From: Nocardioides limicola
GTDB lineage: Bacteria > Actinomycetota > Actinomycetes > Propionibacteriales > Nocardioidaceae
DNA length: 64,000 nucleotides
Assembly: GCF_016827675.1 (NCBI RefSeq)
Contig: NZ_JAERJA010000004.1
Location: forward strand, 248,001 to 312,000
Direction of reading: 5' to 3'
Shown piece after piece: positions 45,224 through 54,552 of this stretch. A program made the position numbers and the translations under genes. The notes beneath the pieces were generated by a model. The model was given only the letters and a program-made list of their open reading frames with translations, did not search any database and was not told the origin of the DNA. The stretch's first letter is position 1, and every line of letters begins with the position of its first letter.

Positions 45224-46357
45224 ATGAGCTACACCTGTGACCCCGAGGCCCGCAAGGTCGCCGAGGACCTCGGCTTCACCTGCGACGGGGCCAACCCGAT
45301 CATCACGCTCCGGAACCCACTGGGCCTGGAGAACTGGACGCTCCCGATCCTGGAGCTGTTGATCATCGCCGGTGCCGTCTTCGCGTTCGTGCACGCCTGG
45401 CGTCGTTGGCGACGCGACGGCGACCCCATCAACCTCACCCTGTGGGTCGGGGCGATCGTCTACCTCGCGGTGATCGAGCCGCCGCTCTACTTCCCCGGCT
45501 GGTTCGGCCTGGAGGAGCACGTCGGCTTCATCTTCTCCCACAACGTGTTCACGGTGCAGCTGATGTTCGACCGGCTGCCGCTCTACATCGTCGCCTTCTA
45601 CACGGTGATCACCCAGGTCAGCTACGAGGTGGTGCGGGCTCTGGGCATCTTCGAGCGACGCGGCGCGTTCGTCGGCGCGGTCGCGGTCGCCTTCGCCAGC
45701 CAGGTCTTCTACGAGACCTTCGATCACCTGGGCCCGCAACTGCGGTGGTGGGCGTGGAATCCCGACAACACCGTGAACCAGCCGATGTTCGCCTCCGTCC
45801 CGATGAACAGCATGTGGGTCTTCGCCTCGGTCTCGTTCGGCGTCCTGGCCTGGCTGGTGGTCCGGCTGGTCGGCGATCGCCCCGGCCGGGGACCGCTGTC
45901 CGGCAGGCAGGTCGCCGTACGCACCGTGATCGCCGGGGTGCTCACCCCGATCCTGATGGTCGTGCTTGCGGCGCCCACCCGGGTCGGCGTCGAAGCCGGC
46001 GGGGACATCACCGTGCAGCGCACCCTGGTGATCGTGCTGCTCGCCGCGCTCTGGCTGGTCGGCCTGGCCCTGCTCGCCGAGGCGACCAGGGCCACCTGGC
46101 ACGGACGCCGCGAGGGGGTGCCGTCACCCGGCTTCGTGCGTGTCTACCCGGGCATCTATCTCGGGGTGCACGTGCTGCTCTGGTTGGCGGCACTGCCGGC
46201 GTTCCGGGCTGCCACCGACGGGGTCACCGCGGACGGGGCGCCGATCGGCAGCGGGTGGTACGCGATCGCCTGCATCCTCGGTTCCGCCTGGTTCGTGGTC
46301 GCGGCCCGCCGGGCCACCCGGGTGGCCAGCGGGGCCGCGGTGACTGTGACAACCTGA
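45224..46357 (+). CDS. Multi-pass membrane protein paired with the FAD monooxygenase
   Basis: A 377-residue protein with about eight to nine helices. A short extracytoplasmic N-terminus with two Cys (YTCDPEARK and FTCDG) comes first. Conserved-looking polar motifs inside helices include EPPLYFPGWFG, FSHNVFTVQLMFDR, YETFDHLG and WWAWNPDN, suggestive of an enzyme or lipid-binding cavity rather than a simple channel. GAGG lies 7 bases before the ATG. I do not recognise the family. Its operon position suggests it acts on the same compound as the monooxygenase. Confidence 0.72.
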   Translation: MSYTCDPEARKVAEDLGFTCDGANPIITLRNPLGLENWTLPILELLIIAGAVFAFVHAWRRWRRDGDPINLTLWVGAIVYLAVIEPPLYFPGWFGLEEHVGFIFSHNVFTVQLMFDRLPLYIVAFYTVITQVSYEVVRALGIFERRGAFVGAVAVAFASQVFYETFDHLGPQLRWWAWNPDNTVNQPMFASVPMNSMWVFASVSFGVLAWLVVRLVGDRPGRGPLSGRQVAVRTVIAGVLTPILMVVLAAPTRVGVEAGGDITVQRTLVIVLLAALWLVGLALLAEATRATWHGRREGVPSPGFVRVYPGIYLGVHVLLWLAALPAFRAATDGVTADGAPIGSGWYAIACILGSAWFVVAARRATRVASGAAVTVTT

Positions 46358-46361
46358 GCCC

Positions 46362-46991
46362 ATGGCGAAGCACGGCTGGGCGGGGGATCCGCCGACCTCC
46401 GACGAGCAGGCACGCCAGCGGATCGTCGACGCGGCGGCCCGCTGCATCGACCGGTACGGCGCCGCCAAGACCACCCTGTCCGACGTCGCCACCGAGTTGG
46501 GCGTGACCAGGCAGACGGTGTACCGGCACTTCGACCGGGTCGGCGACATCGTCAGCGAGGTCGCCGCCCAGGGCGCCGAGGCGTTCGTGGATCGGCTGGT
46601 CGCCCACCTCGACGGCATCGACACCCCCGCCGACGCGGTGGTCGAAGGCTTCCTGTTCTGCCTGAGCACCGTGCCCGGGGATCCCCGGCTGAGCCTGCTG
46701 CTGCAGACCGGCGACACCGGCACCTTCGGCCGGGCAGCCACCTCACACGCCACCTTGGAGTACGGCGCGTTGATGCTGCGCCGCTTCCCGGTGGACTGGG
46801 CCAGCGCCGGGATCGGCGACGAGGACCTGGACGGGCTCGCGGAGGTGATCATGCGGCTGTTGATCTCGATGCTGCAGAACCCTGCCGAACCGCCGCGTGC
46901 CGAGGCGGACGTGCGGCGCTTCCTGCACCGATGGCTGGTCCCGGCACTGCGACCGACCGGGGCGGGTCAGGGATCCGCCGCTGCCGGCTGA
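46362..46991 (+). CDS. TetR-family transcriptional regulator
   Basis: A 209-residue regulator. The HTH is TTLSDVATELGVTRQTVYRHF at about 37-57, with a helical ligand domain after it. It starts 4 bp after the membrane protein, third gene of the operon. It probably controls the operon through the palindrome at 43669-43700. Its last 25 bp overlap the convergent SAF gene. Confidence 0.9.
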   Translation: MAKHGWAGDPPTSDEQARQRIVDAAARCIDRYGAAKTTLSDVATELGVTRQTVYRHFDRVGDIVSEVAAQGAEAFVDRLVAHLDGIDTPADAVVEGFLFCLSTVPGDPRLSLLLQTGDTGTFGRAATSHATLEYGALMLRRFPVDWASAGIGDEDLDGLAEVIMRLLISMLQNPAEPPRAEADVRRFLHRWLVPALRPTGAGQGSAAAG

Positions 46992-47659
46992 GCTGCGAGA
47001 GTCACCGAGATGACGCTGGTCACGGCCGTCTCGGCGACCGAGCGGGCGGCGTCGGGTGACAACGCCAGCAGCACGAGTCGACCACCGATCGCCGAAGCGC
47101 CCGAGGCGTCGGGCGGCGGCACGGCCAGCACCACCACCCCGGCAGCCAGCCGCCGGGCCGGTGCGGCGCCGGTCGGGTCGGCGGCGATCAGGTCGATCAG
47201 GTCCCCGGGCCGCAGCAGTGCCACCACCGCACCATCGGGGATCCGGACCGGCACCGCGACCTCCCCCGCTCGGCCCTCCAGCAGCGCCGGAGAGACCAGT
47301 CGTACGTCGGTGAGCGGCTCCCCTGCCCGGATCGCCGAGGCCAGTCGACGATCGCCGATCTCCTCGGCCGACAGGGCGCCCGCTGGCACCAGCGGCGATG
47401 GCCAATGGACGGCGCGCAGGTCGTCCGGGCCGACCTCCGCGCCGGCCGGCAGGTCGGTCGCGGCCACCCAGATCTGTACGCCCGGTCCAGGCCCGGCCGC
47501 CTGCACCGCCGCCCAGGCAGCGACCCCGGCCAGCAGCGCCGCCAGCCAGCGACGGCGCAGCAGGACGGTACGACGCGCGGCTCGCAGGCGTCGTCGCCAC
47601 TGACCGACCCTGGGCGCTGCCCCCGACCCGGGCCCCGAGCCCGCCGCACGCTGATGCAC
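46967..47659 (-). CDS. SAF-domain protein, CpaB-like
   Basis: About 230 residues from GTG 47659; earlier codons are possible. A basic N-terminus and one helix (LAALLAGVAAWAAVQ) precede the SAF domain with WVAATDLPAGAEVGPDDLR and GEPLTDVRLVSP. A C-terminal region like RcpC/CpaB (VALLRPGDLIDLIAAD) follows. Such proteins belong to Flp pilus assembly, but no pilus genes are near. It shares direction with the FmdB gene upstream. Confidence 0.78.
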   Translation of the reverse strand: MHQRAAGSGPGSGAAPRVGQWRRRLRAARRTVLLRRRWLAALLAGVAAWAAVQAAGPGPGVQIWVAATDLPAGAEVGPDDLRAVHWPSPLVPAGALSAEEIGDRRLASAIRAGEPLTDVRLVSPALLEGRAGEVAVPVRIPDGAVVALLRPGDLIDLIAADPTGAAPARRLAAGVVVLAVPPPDASGASAIGGRLVLLALSPDAARSVAETAVTSVISVTLAAQPAAADP

Positions 47660-47749
47660 CTCGGCGACGTTAGCTGCGGGAGTCGTGGCCCGCCCGGTCT
47701 CTCCACAGCCGCCCACCCGCGATCGAGGTGTGGGCGACAACCGGCCCGG

Positions 47750-48136
47750 TCAGGCGGGGGTGGGGGACCCCGAGGACTTCGAGCCCGACGAGGAGGAGCC
47801 AGACTTCGAGCCCGAGGATGAGGACCCCGACGACGAGCCCGACGACGAGGAGCCTGACTTCGAGCCCGACGACGCGGCGCCCGAGTCCGAGGAGGTGCTC
47901 GAACTCGATGAGTCGGCGGACTTGGTCCCGGACGAGTCGGCCGACTTCGCCCCGGACGACGCCCGGTTGTCGGTCCGATAGAACCCCGAACCCTTGAACA
48001 CCACACCGACGGCGTTGAACACCTTGCGCAGTCGACCGTCGCACTCGGGGCAGTGGGTCAGCGCGTCGTCATGGAAACTCTGCACCTGCTCGAACCCATG
48101 GCCGCATTCGGTGCAGGCGTACTGATACGTGGGCAC
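47750..48136 (-). CDS. FmdB-family zinc-ribbon protein
   Basis: A 128-residue protein. The zinc ribbon is MPTYQYACTECGHGFEQVQ followed by CPECDG, with two CxxC pairs. FKGSGFYRTD ends the conserved part. The rest is a Ser/Gly/Lys-rich low-complexity tail. The synteny (FmdB next to 5-FTHF cyclo-ligase and UGPase) is shared with mycobacteria, where the Rv0991c-type protein of this group is redox-linked. Confidence 0.9.
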   Translation of the reverse strand: MPTYQYACTECGHGFEQVQSFHDDALTHCPECDGRLRKVFNAVGVVFKGSGFYRTDNRASSGAKSADSSGTKSADSSSSSTSSDSGAASSGSKSGSSSSGSSSGSSSSGSKSGSSSSGSKSSGSPTPA

Positions 48137-48243
48137 GCGGCTCCTCCGTCATGATCGAAGTGACTCTGGTCCCGACTCGCGCTGCGACTCGCGCTGGCAC
48201 TCGTCGGGGACGACTGCCAATTCTACGGCACAATGGGCGGACC

Positions 48244-50826
48244 ATGACCGCCCCCGCCGCCCCGTCCCACCGCTTCGCCCGGTTCACGGCGTACACGCTT
48301 GTCCTGGTGGTGCTGCTGGTGATGGCCGGCGCGATCACCGCCACCCGGATCGCTCGCCAACCCCTGCCGCAGACCGCCGGCGAGGTGCAGGTGCCGGGAC
48401 TCGACGCCGCCGTGCACGTGATCCGCGACGCCCACGGCATCCCCACCCTGATCGGGGACTCCCAGACCGACCTGCTCCGCGCCCAGGGCTACGTGCACGC
48501 CCAGGAGCGGTTCTTCGAGATGGACGTACGTCGGCACGTCACCGCCGGCCGGCTGGCCGAACTGTTCGGCGAGGCGGCCGTCGAGACCGACACCTTCGTC
48601 CGGACCCTGGGCTGGCGACGGGTCGCCGAGCGGGAGCTGGCACTGCTGACGCCCGCCACCCGTGCCGCCCTGGAGGCGTACGCCGACGGGGTGAACGCCT
48701 GGCTGGACACCCACGACGGCGCCGACCTCGGGGTCCAGTACACGCTGCTGCGGCTCACCGGCCTGGAGTACCACCCCGAGCCGTGGACCCCGGTCGACTC
48801 ACTCGCCTGGCTCAAGGCGATGGCCTGGGACCTGCGGGCGAACCTCGAGGAGGAGATCGACCGGGCGTTGATCGCCGCCGAGATCGGCCCCGGTTTCGTC
48901 GACCAACTGCACCCGGCGTACGAGTTCGACCGGCGCGCCCCGATCGTCGAGGAGGGCGCCGTGATCGACGGCGCCTTCGAGCCACTCGCCAGTGAGGCGG
49001 GCACCCGGCGCCCCACTCGGGCGCCGTACACCGCGGACCAGGTCGCCGCACTCAGCCGGGTCCGCGACGCGTTGCACGCGACGCCGGAGTTCCTCGGCGC
49101 CGGCAGCGGCCGCCGCGGGGACGGGATCGGCTCCAACAGTTGGGTGATCTCGGCCGAGCACTCCGCCACCGGGGCGGCGCTGCTGGCCAACGACCCGCAC
49201 CTGGGGGTGTCGATGCCCGGCATCTGGATGCAGATGGGTCTGCAGTGCCGGACCGTCGACGAGGACTGCCCACTGCACGTCTCCGGCTTCACCTTCGCCG
49301 GCCTCCCCGGCGTGGTGATCGGCCACAACGCCGACATCGCCTGGGGATTCACCAACCTCGGCGCCGACGTCACCGACCTCTACCTGGAGCGGGTCGAGGG
49401 CGACCAGTGGCTCTACGACGGCGAATGGCTCGACCTCGAGATCCGTGAGGAGACGATCCGGGTGCACGGCGGCGACGACGTGACGATCCGGGTCCGGGAG
49501 ACCAGCCACGGGCCGCTGCTCTCCGACGCCGCCGACCGGTACGCCGACTTCGGGGCCGACGTCCTCGACCCGGAGACGTCCGGATCGGGGGAGCAGTACG
49601 GCGTGTCGCTGGCCTGGACCGCGCTCGAACCGGCCCCCACCGCGGACGCGATCATGGCGCTGAACACCGCGTCGGACTTCGCCGAGTTCCGTCGGGCGGC
49701 GCGGCTTTTCGCAGTGCCCGCCCAGAACCTCATCTATGCCGACGTCGACGGCAACATCGGCTACCAGGCGCCCGGCCGGATCCCGATCCGCAAGTCGGGG
49801 AACGACGGCCGGATGCCGGCCGCGGGCTGGCAGTCGGAGAACGACTGGACCCCCGACGTGATCGGGTTCGACGCGATGCCGTGGGCCTACAACCCCGAGT
49901 CCGGGTTCATCGTGACCGCGAACCAGGCGGTGATCGGCCCCGACTACGTCGAGCACCTGACCGACGACTGGGACCGGGGCTACCGCTCGCAGCGGATCCG
50001 GAACCTGATCGAGTCCGGGGTGCGGTTCAGCATCGACGACCTGGCCGCCATGCAGACCGACGACTTCCATCCGTTCGCCCCGGTGCTGGTGCCGCACCTG
50101 CTCGACATCCGGCTCCCGGGCGGCTACTACGCGGCCGGGCAGGAGCTCCTCGCCGACTGGGACTTCCGGCAGCCGGCCGATTCGGCTGCGGCGGCCTACT
50201 TCAACGCCGTCTGGAGCAACCTGCTGGAACTGGTCTTCGGTGACCGGCTCCCCGAGGGGCAGCAGCCCGACGGTGGCCAACGCTGGTTCGCAGTGATGGA
50301 GCGACTCCTCGGCGAGCCGGCCAACGCCTGGTGGGACGACCCGGAGACCGTCGACCACATCGAGACCCGCGACGAGGTGCTGGCCGAGGCGCTGCGGCTG
50401 GCCCGCGACGAGCTCACCCGACGGCTCTCGGTCGACCCGGCCGAGTGGCAGTGGGGGCGGCTGCACCGGCTGGAACTCCAGGACTCCACGCTGGGCTCCT
50501 CGGGCAACCCGGTCGCCGAGTGGCTGCTGAACCGTGGCCCGTTCTGGGCAGCCGGCGGCACCTCGCTGGTCAACGCCACCAGCTGGAACGCCGCCGAGTC
50601 CTACCGGGTCACCGCGGCACCGTCGATGCGGATGGTGGTCGCCCCCGGCGACTGGGACTCGTCCCGGTGGATCAACCTGACCGGGGTGTCGGGACACCCC
50701 GCCTCCCCGCACTACGACGACCAGATCGACCTGTGGCTGGCCGGGGAGACACTGCCGTGGCCGTTCACCGCCGAGGCGGTCCATGAGGCTGCCGCCGCTG
50801 AGCTGCGGCTGCTGCCGGCCGACTGA
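48244..50826 (+). CDS. Penicillin-acylase-family N-terminal-nucleophile hydrolase
   Basis: An 860-residue protein with an N-terminal signal/anchor helix (TAYTLVLVVLLVMAGAITA). The alpha-chain start is VIRDAHGIPTLIGDS and RAQGYVHAQERFFEMD. A linker follows, then the autocatalytic site GSNSW, in which Ser297 would become the beta-chain nucleophile. ANDPHL and VIGHNADIAWGFTN follow as expected. The family includes penicillin, cephalosporin and acyl-homoserine-lactone acylases; substrate unknown. The ATG at 48244 is preferred to upstream in-frame codons. Confidence 0.92.
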   Translation: MTAPAAPSHRFARFTAYTLVLVVLLVMAGAITATRIARQPLPQTAGEVQVPGLDAAVHVIRDAHGIPTLIGDSQTDLLRAQGYVHAQERFFEMDVRRHVTAGRLAELFGEAAVETDTFVRTLGWRRVAERELALLTPATRAALEAYADGVNAWLDTHDGADLGVQYTLLRLTGLEYHPEPWTPVDSLAWLKAMAWDLRANLEEEIDRALIAAEIGPGFVDQLHPAYEFDRRAPIVEEGAVIDGAFEPLASEAGTRRPTRAPYTADQVAALSRVRDALHATPEFLGAGSGRRGDGIGSNSWVISAEHSATGAALLANDPHLGVSMPGIWMQMGLQCRTVDEDCPLHVSGFTFAGLPGVVIGHNADIAWGFTNLGADVTDLYLERVEGDQWLYDGEWLDLEIREETIRVHGGDDVTIRVRETSHGPLLSDAADRYADFGADVLDPETSGSGEQYGVSLAWTALEPAPTADAIMALNTASDFAEFRRAARLFAVPAQNLIYADVDGNIGYQAPGRIPIRKSGNDGRMPAAGWQSENDWTPDVIGFDAMPWAYNPESGFIVTANQAVIGPDYVEHLTDDWDRGYRSQRIRNLIESGVRFSIDDLAAMQTDDFHPFAPVLVPHLLDIRLPGGYYAAGQELLADWDFRQPADSAAAAYFNAVWSNLLELVFGDRLPEGQQPDGGQRWFAVMERLLGEPANAWWDDPETVDHIETRDEVLAEALRLARDELTRRLSVDPAEWQWGRLHRLELQDSTLGSSGNPVAEWLLNRGPFWAAGGTSLVNATSWNAAESYRVTAAPSMRMVVAPGDWDSSRWINLTGVSGHPASPHYDDQIDLWLAGETLPWPFTAEAVHEAAAAELRLLPAD

Positions 50827-50835
50827 GTACGGCGG

Positions 50836-51447
50836 TCACCCGAAGCGCTGCACGCCCGACGGCGTCGCGACCGCCGCCACGGCCAGGTCGTGAGGCTCGG
50901 TGGGCACCTCGTCGAGCACCTCGTGCTCCCACAGCAGCAGGCAGGTCCAGCCGGTGACCCGGGCCAGGGTCCGGTCGTACGAGCCGCCGCCGCGACCCAG
51001 CCGGGCACCGGTCCGGTCCACGGCCAGCCCCGGCGCCAGCACCACCTCCGCGGCGGCGACCGCCCCCGGGCCGAGACGCGGTCCGGTCGGCTCCCACAGG
51101 CCACGACCGGTCCGTGCCAGCGACGCGAGCCCGGTGAACTCCGCCCAGTCCAGGTCGTCGTCGGGCAGCAGCACCGGCAGCAGCACCCGGCGGCTGGGCG
51201 TGGTCAGCGCGGCGAGCAGGTCCAGGCTGCCCGGCTCCCCACCCACCGGCACGTACGCCGCGACCTGGGCCGCCCGGCGTACCTCCTCGGCGGCGAGCAA
51301 CGCCGCGGCCAAGGAGTCGTTCCCCTGTCTGCGTTGGGCGACGCCCATCTGCCGCCGCTGGTCGAGCAGCCGACGCCGCAGCGCCTGCTTGGCCGCAGTC
51401 GGGCCCCCTGGGATGTCCGGGGACGGGGGGTGCTGTGCCGACGTCAC
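50836..51447 (-). CDS. 5-formyltetrahydrofolate cyclo-ligase
   Basis: A 203-residue enzyme returning 5-formyl-THF to the folate pool. ATP and folate motifs: KQALRRRLLDQRRQ near the start, YVPVGGEP and the phosphate-binding RLGRGGGSYDR near 150. Convergent with the acylase gene and divergent from the UGPase gene, 23 bp apart. Gene order matches the mycobacterial Rv0992c-galU-moeA1 neighbourhood. Confidence 0.92.
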   Translation of the reverse strand: MTSAQHPPSPDIPGGPTAAKQALRRRLLDQRRQMGVAQRRQGNDSLAAALLAAEEVRRAAQVAAYVPVGGEPGSLDLLAALTTPSRRVLLPVLLPDDDLDWAEFTGLASLARTGRGLWEPTGPRLGPGAVAAAEVVLAPGLAVDRTGARLGRGGGSYDRTLARVTGWTCLLLWEHEVLDEVPTEPHDLAVAAVATPSGVQRFG

Positions 51448-51457
51448 CGGTCCAGCC

Positions 51458-51463
51458 TACGAT
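51458..51463 (+). promoter_or_regulatory. -10 element of the UGPase-moeA operon
   Basis: TACGAT ends 7 bp before the ATG at 51471 with no ribosome site between. A leaderless transcript is likely. Confidence 0.45.
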
Positions 51464-51470
51464 CACTTGC

Positions 51471-52853
51471 ATGTCTGCTGAGGGACTTGCCAAGGCACGC
51501 CAGAAGATGGTCGACGCCGATGTCGACGCCACCGCGATCGAGGTGTTCGCCCACTACTACCGCCAGGTCGAGCACGGCGAGACCGGGATGATCGGCGAGG
51601 AGAGCATCGATCCGCACGACATGGAGTCACTGGCCGCCGTCGACGTCGATGACGAGGTGGCGAGCCGGGCGCTCGCCGCCACGGTGGCGATCAAGCTCAA
51701 CGGTGGCCTGGGCACGTCGATGGGGATGGAGCGGGCCAAGTCGCTGCTCTGCGTCCGCCGCGGGCTCTCCTTCCTGGACGTGATCGCCCGGCAGGTGCTG
51801 CACCTGCGGCAGACCCATCAGGTGCGCCTGCCGCTGCTGTTCATGAACAGTTTCCGCACCTCCGCGGACACGATGGCCGCGCTGCAGCGGTACGCCGACC
51901 TGCCGGTCGACGGGCTGCCGTTGGAGTTCCTGCAGAACAAGGAGCCCAAGCTCGACGCGACCACCCTGGAGCCGATCAGCCACCCCGCCGACCCGGAGTT
52001 GGAGTGGTGCCCGCCCGGACACGGCGACCTCTACACGGTGCTGCACGCCTCCGGGCTGCTGCGGCAACTGATCGATGCCGGCTTCCGGTACGCGTTCGTC
52101 TCCAACGCCGACAACCTCGGTGCCGTGCCGACGCCGCGGGTGGCCGGCTGGTTCGCCGGCTCCGGTGCCCCGTTCGCGATCGAGGCGGTCCGGCGTACCC
52201 CCTCCGACCGCAAGGGCGGGCACTTCGCCCGGCGCAGGTCCGACGGCCGGATCGTGCTCCGGGAGACCGCGCAGACCCCGCCGGAGGACCTGGCGGCGCT
52301 GGCCGACCTGGACCGGCACCGCTACACCTCCACCAATAACCTCTGGTTCGACCTGGTGGCGATGGCCGAGGTGCTCGAGGCCCGCCGCGGCATCCTCGGC
52401 CTGCCCCTGATCCGCAACGTCAAGACTGTGGACCCGACCGATCCGAGCACCCCCGAGGTGGTGCAGATCGAGTGCGCGATGGGTGCGGCGATCGAGCTCT
52501 TCGAGGAGGCCACCACCATCGAGGTGGACCGGGACCGGTTCATCCCGGTGAAGACCACCAACGACCTGCTGGTGCTCCGCTCGGACGTGTACGACCTGGC
52601 CGAGGACTTCAGGCTCGGCCAGACCACCGACGAGATCCCGTTCGTCGACCTGGACACCAGCCACTTCAAACTGGTCAACGACTTCGATCAGCGGTTCCCC
52701 GAGGGGGTCCCGTCGATGCGCCGGGCCCGGTCGTTGCGGGTCAACGGTGACTGGACCTTCGGCCGGGACGTCGCCGTGGTCGGCGACGTCGAACTCGACC
52801 CGGCCGCGGCCGCCGAGCGGGTCGCTCCGGGCACGGTGCTGGGAGCCGACTAG
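51471..52853 (+). CDS. UTP-glucose-1-phosphate uridylyltransferase, eukaryotic-type (UDPGP family)
   Basis: A 460-residue enzyme. It carries the UDPGP-type KLNGGLGTSMG nucleotide loop, MNSFRTSADT, EFLQNKEPK, GHGDLYTVL, SNADNLGA and FNTNNLWFDL-like STNNLWFDLVA. This is the larger eukaryote/actinobacterial class, not GalU. It makes UDP-glucose for envelope glycans. The stop overlaps the GTG of moeA/glp (TAGTG). Confidence 0.93.
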   Translation: MSAEGLAKARQKMVDADVDATAIEVFAHYYRQVEHGETGMIGEESIDPHDMESLAAVDVDDEVASRALAATVAIKLNGGLGTSMGMERAKSLLCVRRGLSFLDVIARQVLHLRQTHQVRLPLLFMNSFRTSADTMAALQRYADLPVDGLPLEFLQNKEPKLDATTLEPISHPADPELEWCPPGHGDLYTVLHASGLLRQLIDAGFRYAFVSNADNLGAVPTPRVAGWFAGSGAPFAIEAVRRTPSDRKGGHFARRRSDGRIVLRETAQTPPEDLAALADLDRHRYTSTNNLWFDLVAMAEVLEARRGILGLPLIRNVKTVDPTDPSTPEVVQIECAMGAAIELFEEATTIEVDRDRFIPVKTTNDLLVLRSDVYDLAEDFRLGQTTDEIPFVDLDTSHFKLVNDFDQRFPEGVPSMRRARSLRVNGDWTFGRDVAVVGDVELDPAAAAERVAPGTVLGAD

Positions 52854-54082
52854 TGGCCGACCCGATCAGCGTCGACGAGCACCTGGCCCGGATCCTCGAC
52901 ACCGTCACCCCGCTGGCCCCACTGCCGCAGCCGCTCGCTGAGGCGCTCGGCCAGGCGGTGGCCGAGGACGTCACCGCGACGATCTCGCTGCCCGGCTTCG
53001 ACAACTCCGCGATGGACGGGTACGCCGTACACCGCGCCGATCTGGCCGGTGCCACCGCCGAGGCGCCGGTGACGCTGCCGGTGGTCGGCGAGATCAGCGC
53101 CGGCCGGTCCCACCACCTGGCGCTGTCGCCGGGGACGGCCACCAAGATCATGACCGGCGCGCCGGTGCCCCAGGGGGCCGACGCGGTGGTGCCCTACGAG
53201 TGGACCGACCGTGGGGTGGCCCGGGTCCGGGTCGAGGGCCAGCCGAGCCAGGGGCAGCACATCCGCCGCGCCGGCGAGGACGTCGCCGCAGGGGAGCGGG
53301 TGATCGCCGCGGGGACCGTGCTCGGCCCGCGACAGATCGGTCTGCTCGCCGGTGTCGGCCGGGCGACGGTGCTGATCCGGCCGCGCCCGCGGGTGGTGGT
53401 GATCTCCACCGGCACCGAGCTGCGGGAGCCCGGCACCCCGCTGGGCCGGGACTCGATCTATGACGCCAACTCGCACCTGCTCGCCGCGGCTGCCCGCCGG
53501 GCCGGGGCGGTGGTCTATCGGGTCGGCGTGGTGCCCGATGACCCGCGGCAGTTCGCCGAGACGCTGGAGGACCAGCTGGTGCGGGCCGATCTGGTGGTCA
53601 CCAGCGGCGGCGTCAGCCAGGGCGACTACGACGTCGTCAAGGAGACGCTGAGCGGACTCGGCTCGGTCTGGTTCGGGCCGGTGGCGATGCAGCCCGGCAA
53701 GCCGCAGGGGTTCGGCCTGGTCGGCGACGACCGGATCCCGATCTTCACGCTGCCCGGCAACCCGGTGTCGTCGTACGTCTCCTTCGAGACGTTCGTGCTG
53801 CCGGCGCTGCGGAAGATGATGGGCAAGACACCGCACACCCGGCCGGTGCGCCGGGCCCGGCTGACGGAGCCGATCAGCTCCGCGGTGGGACGGCGGCAGT
53901 TCCTGCGTGGCCACTACGAGCTGGGCCTGGACGGTCCGACGGTGCGGCCCGTCGGCGGCGTCGGGTCGCACCTGCTCGGTGACCTGGCGGCGGCGAACGC
54001 GCTGATCGTGGTCGCCGAGGAGACGGCCGCACTCGCTGCCGGTGACCGGGTCGCGGTGCTGGCGCTGGACGAGGAGTTCTGA
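52853..54082 (+). CDS. moeA: MoeA-family molybdopterin molybdenumtransferase / gephyrin-like Glp
   Basis: A 409-residue protein. It has the MoeA motifs DNSAMDGYAV, GAPVPQGADAVVPYEWT, STGTELREPG with IYDANS, SGGVSQGDYDVVKE and LPGNPVSSYVSFE. It sits between UGPase and moaC/moaB, with a RimJ-like GNAT and a GlpR/SepX-like gene downstream. In corynebacteria the equivalent MoeA homologue (Glp) and its membrane receptor GlpR act in cell division. Both roles are possible here; with moaC and moaB adjacent, cofactor synthesis remains likely. Confidence 0.92.
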   Translation: MADPISVDEHLARILDTVTPLAPLPQPLAEALGQAVAEDVTATISLPGFDNSAMDGYAVHRADLAGATAEAPVTLPVVGEISAGRSHHLALSPGTATKIMTGAPVPQGADAVVPYEWTDRGVARVRVEGQPSQGQHIRRAGEDVAAGERVIAAGTVLGPRQIGLLAGVGRATVLIRPRPRVVVISTGTELREPGTPLGRDSIYDANSHLLAAAARRAGAVVYRVGVVPDDPRQFAETLEDQLVRADLVVTSGGVSQGDYDVVKETLSGLGSVWFGPVAMQPGKPQGFGLVGDDRIPIFTLPGNPVSSYVSFETFVLPALRKMMGKTPHTRPVRRARLTEPISSAVGRRQFLRGHYELGLDGPTVRPVGGVGSHLLGDLAAANALIVVAEETAALAAGDRVAVLALDEEF

Positions 54083-54552
54083 TGGCGGACAGGTTGACCC
54101 ATGTGGACGAGTCCGGGGCGGCCCGGATGGTCGATGTCACCGGCAAGGAGGTCACCGCCCGGACCGCGACCGCGACCGGCCGGGTGCTGGTCTCGGCCGA
54201 GGTGGTCGCGCTGCTGCGCGGCGAGGGGGTGCCCAAGGGGGATGCCCTCGCGGTGGCCCGGATCGCCGGGATCATGGGTGCCAAGCAGACCCCGGCGCTG
54301 ATCCCGCTGTGCCACCCGCTGGCGGTGTCCGGGGTCGAGGTCGACCTGACAGTGCTCGATGACGCCGTGGAGATCACCGCGACAGTGCGCACCGCGGACC
54401 GGACCGGCGTGGAGATGGAAGCACTCACCGCGGTGTCGGTGGCGGCGCTGACCGTGGTGGACATGGTCAAGGCCGTCGACAAGCGCGCGGTGATCAGCGA
54501 CATCTGCGTGCAGGCCAAGTCCGGGGGCAAGTCGGGGGACTGGACCCGATGA
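54082..54552 (+). CDS. moaC: Cyclic pyranopterin monophosphate synthase
   Basis: A 156-residue enzyme of the first molybdenum-cofactor step. Motifs: MVDVTGKEVTARTATA, AGIMGAKQTPALIPLCHPL, EMEALTAVSVAALTVVDMVKA, and the late SGGKSGDW. Its ATG follows on the moeA stop (TGATGG), and moaB overlaps its end by 4 bp. Confidence 0.96.
   Translation: MADRLTHVDESGAARMVDVTGKEVTARTATATGRVLVSAEVVALLRGEGVPKGDALAVARIAGIMGAKQTPALIPLCHPLAVSGVEVDLTVLDDAVEITATVRTADRTGVEMEALTAVSVAALTVVDMVKAVDKRAVISDICVQAKSGGKSGDWTR

Noticed and set aside
46967..47659. Flp pilus assembly locus
   Set aside because: Only the SAF/CpaB-like gene is present; no secretion ATPase, pilin or TadZ/TadB genes are near.
48160..48173. Fifth DosR-like box before the acylase gene
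   Set aside because: Two mismatches from the LRR-gene box and low symmetry; in GC-rich DNA such a match is expected by chance about once per window, so it is only mentioned with the motif finding.
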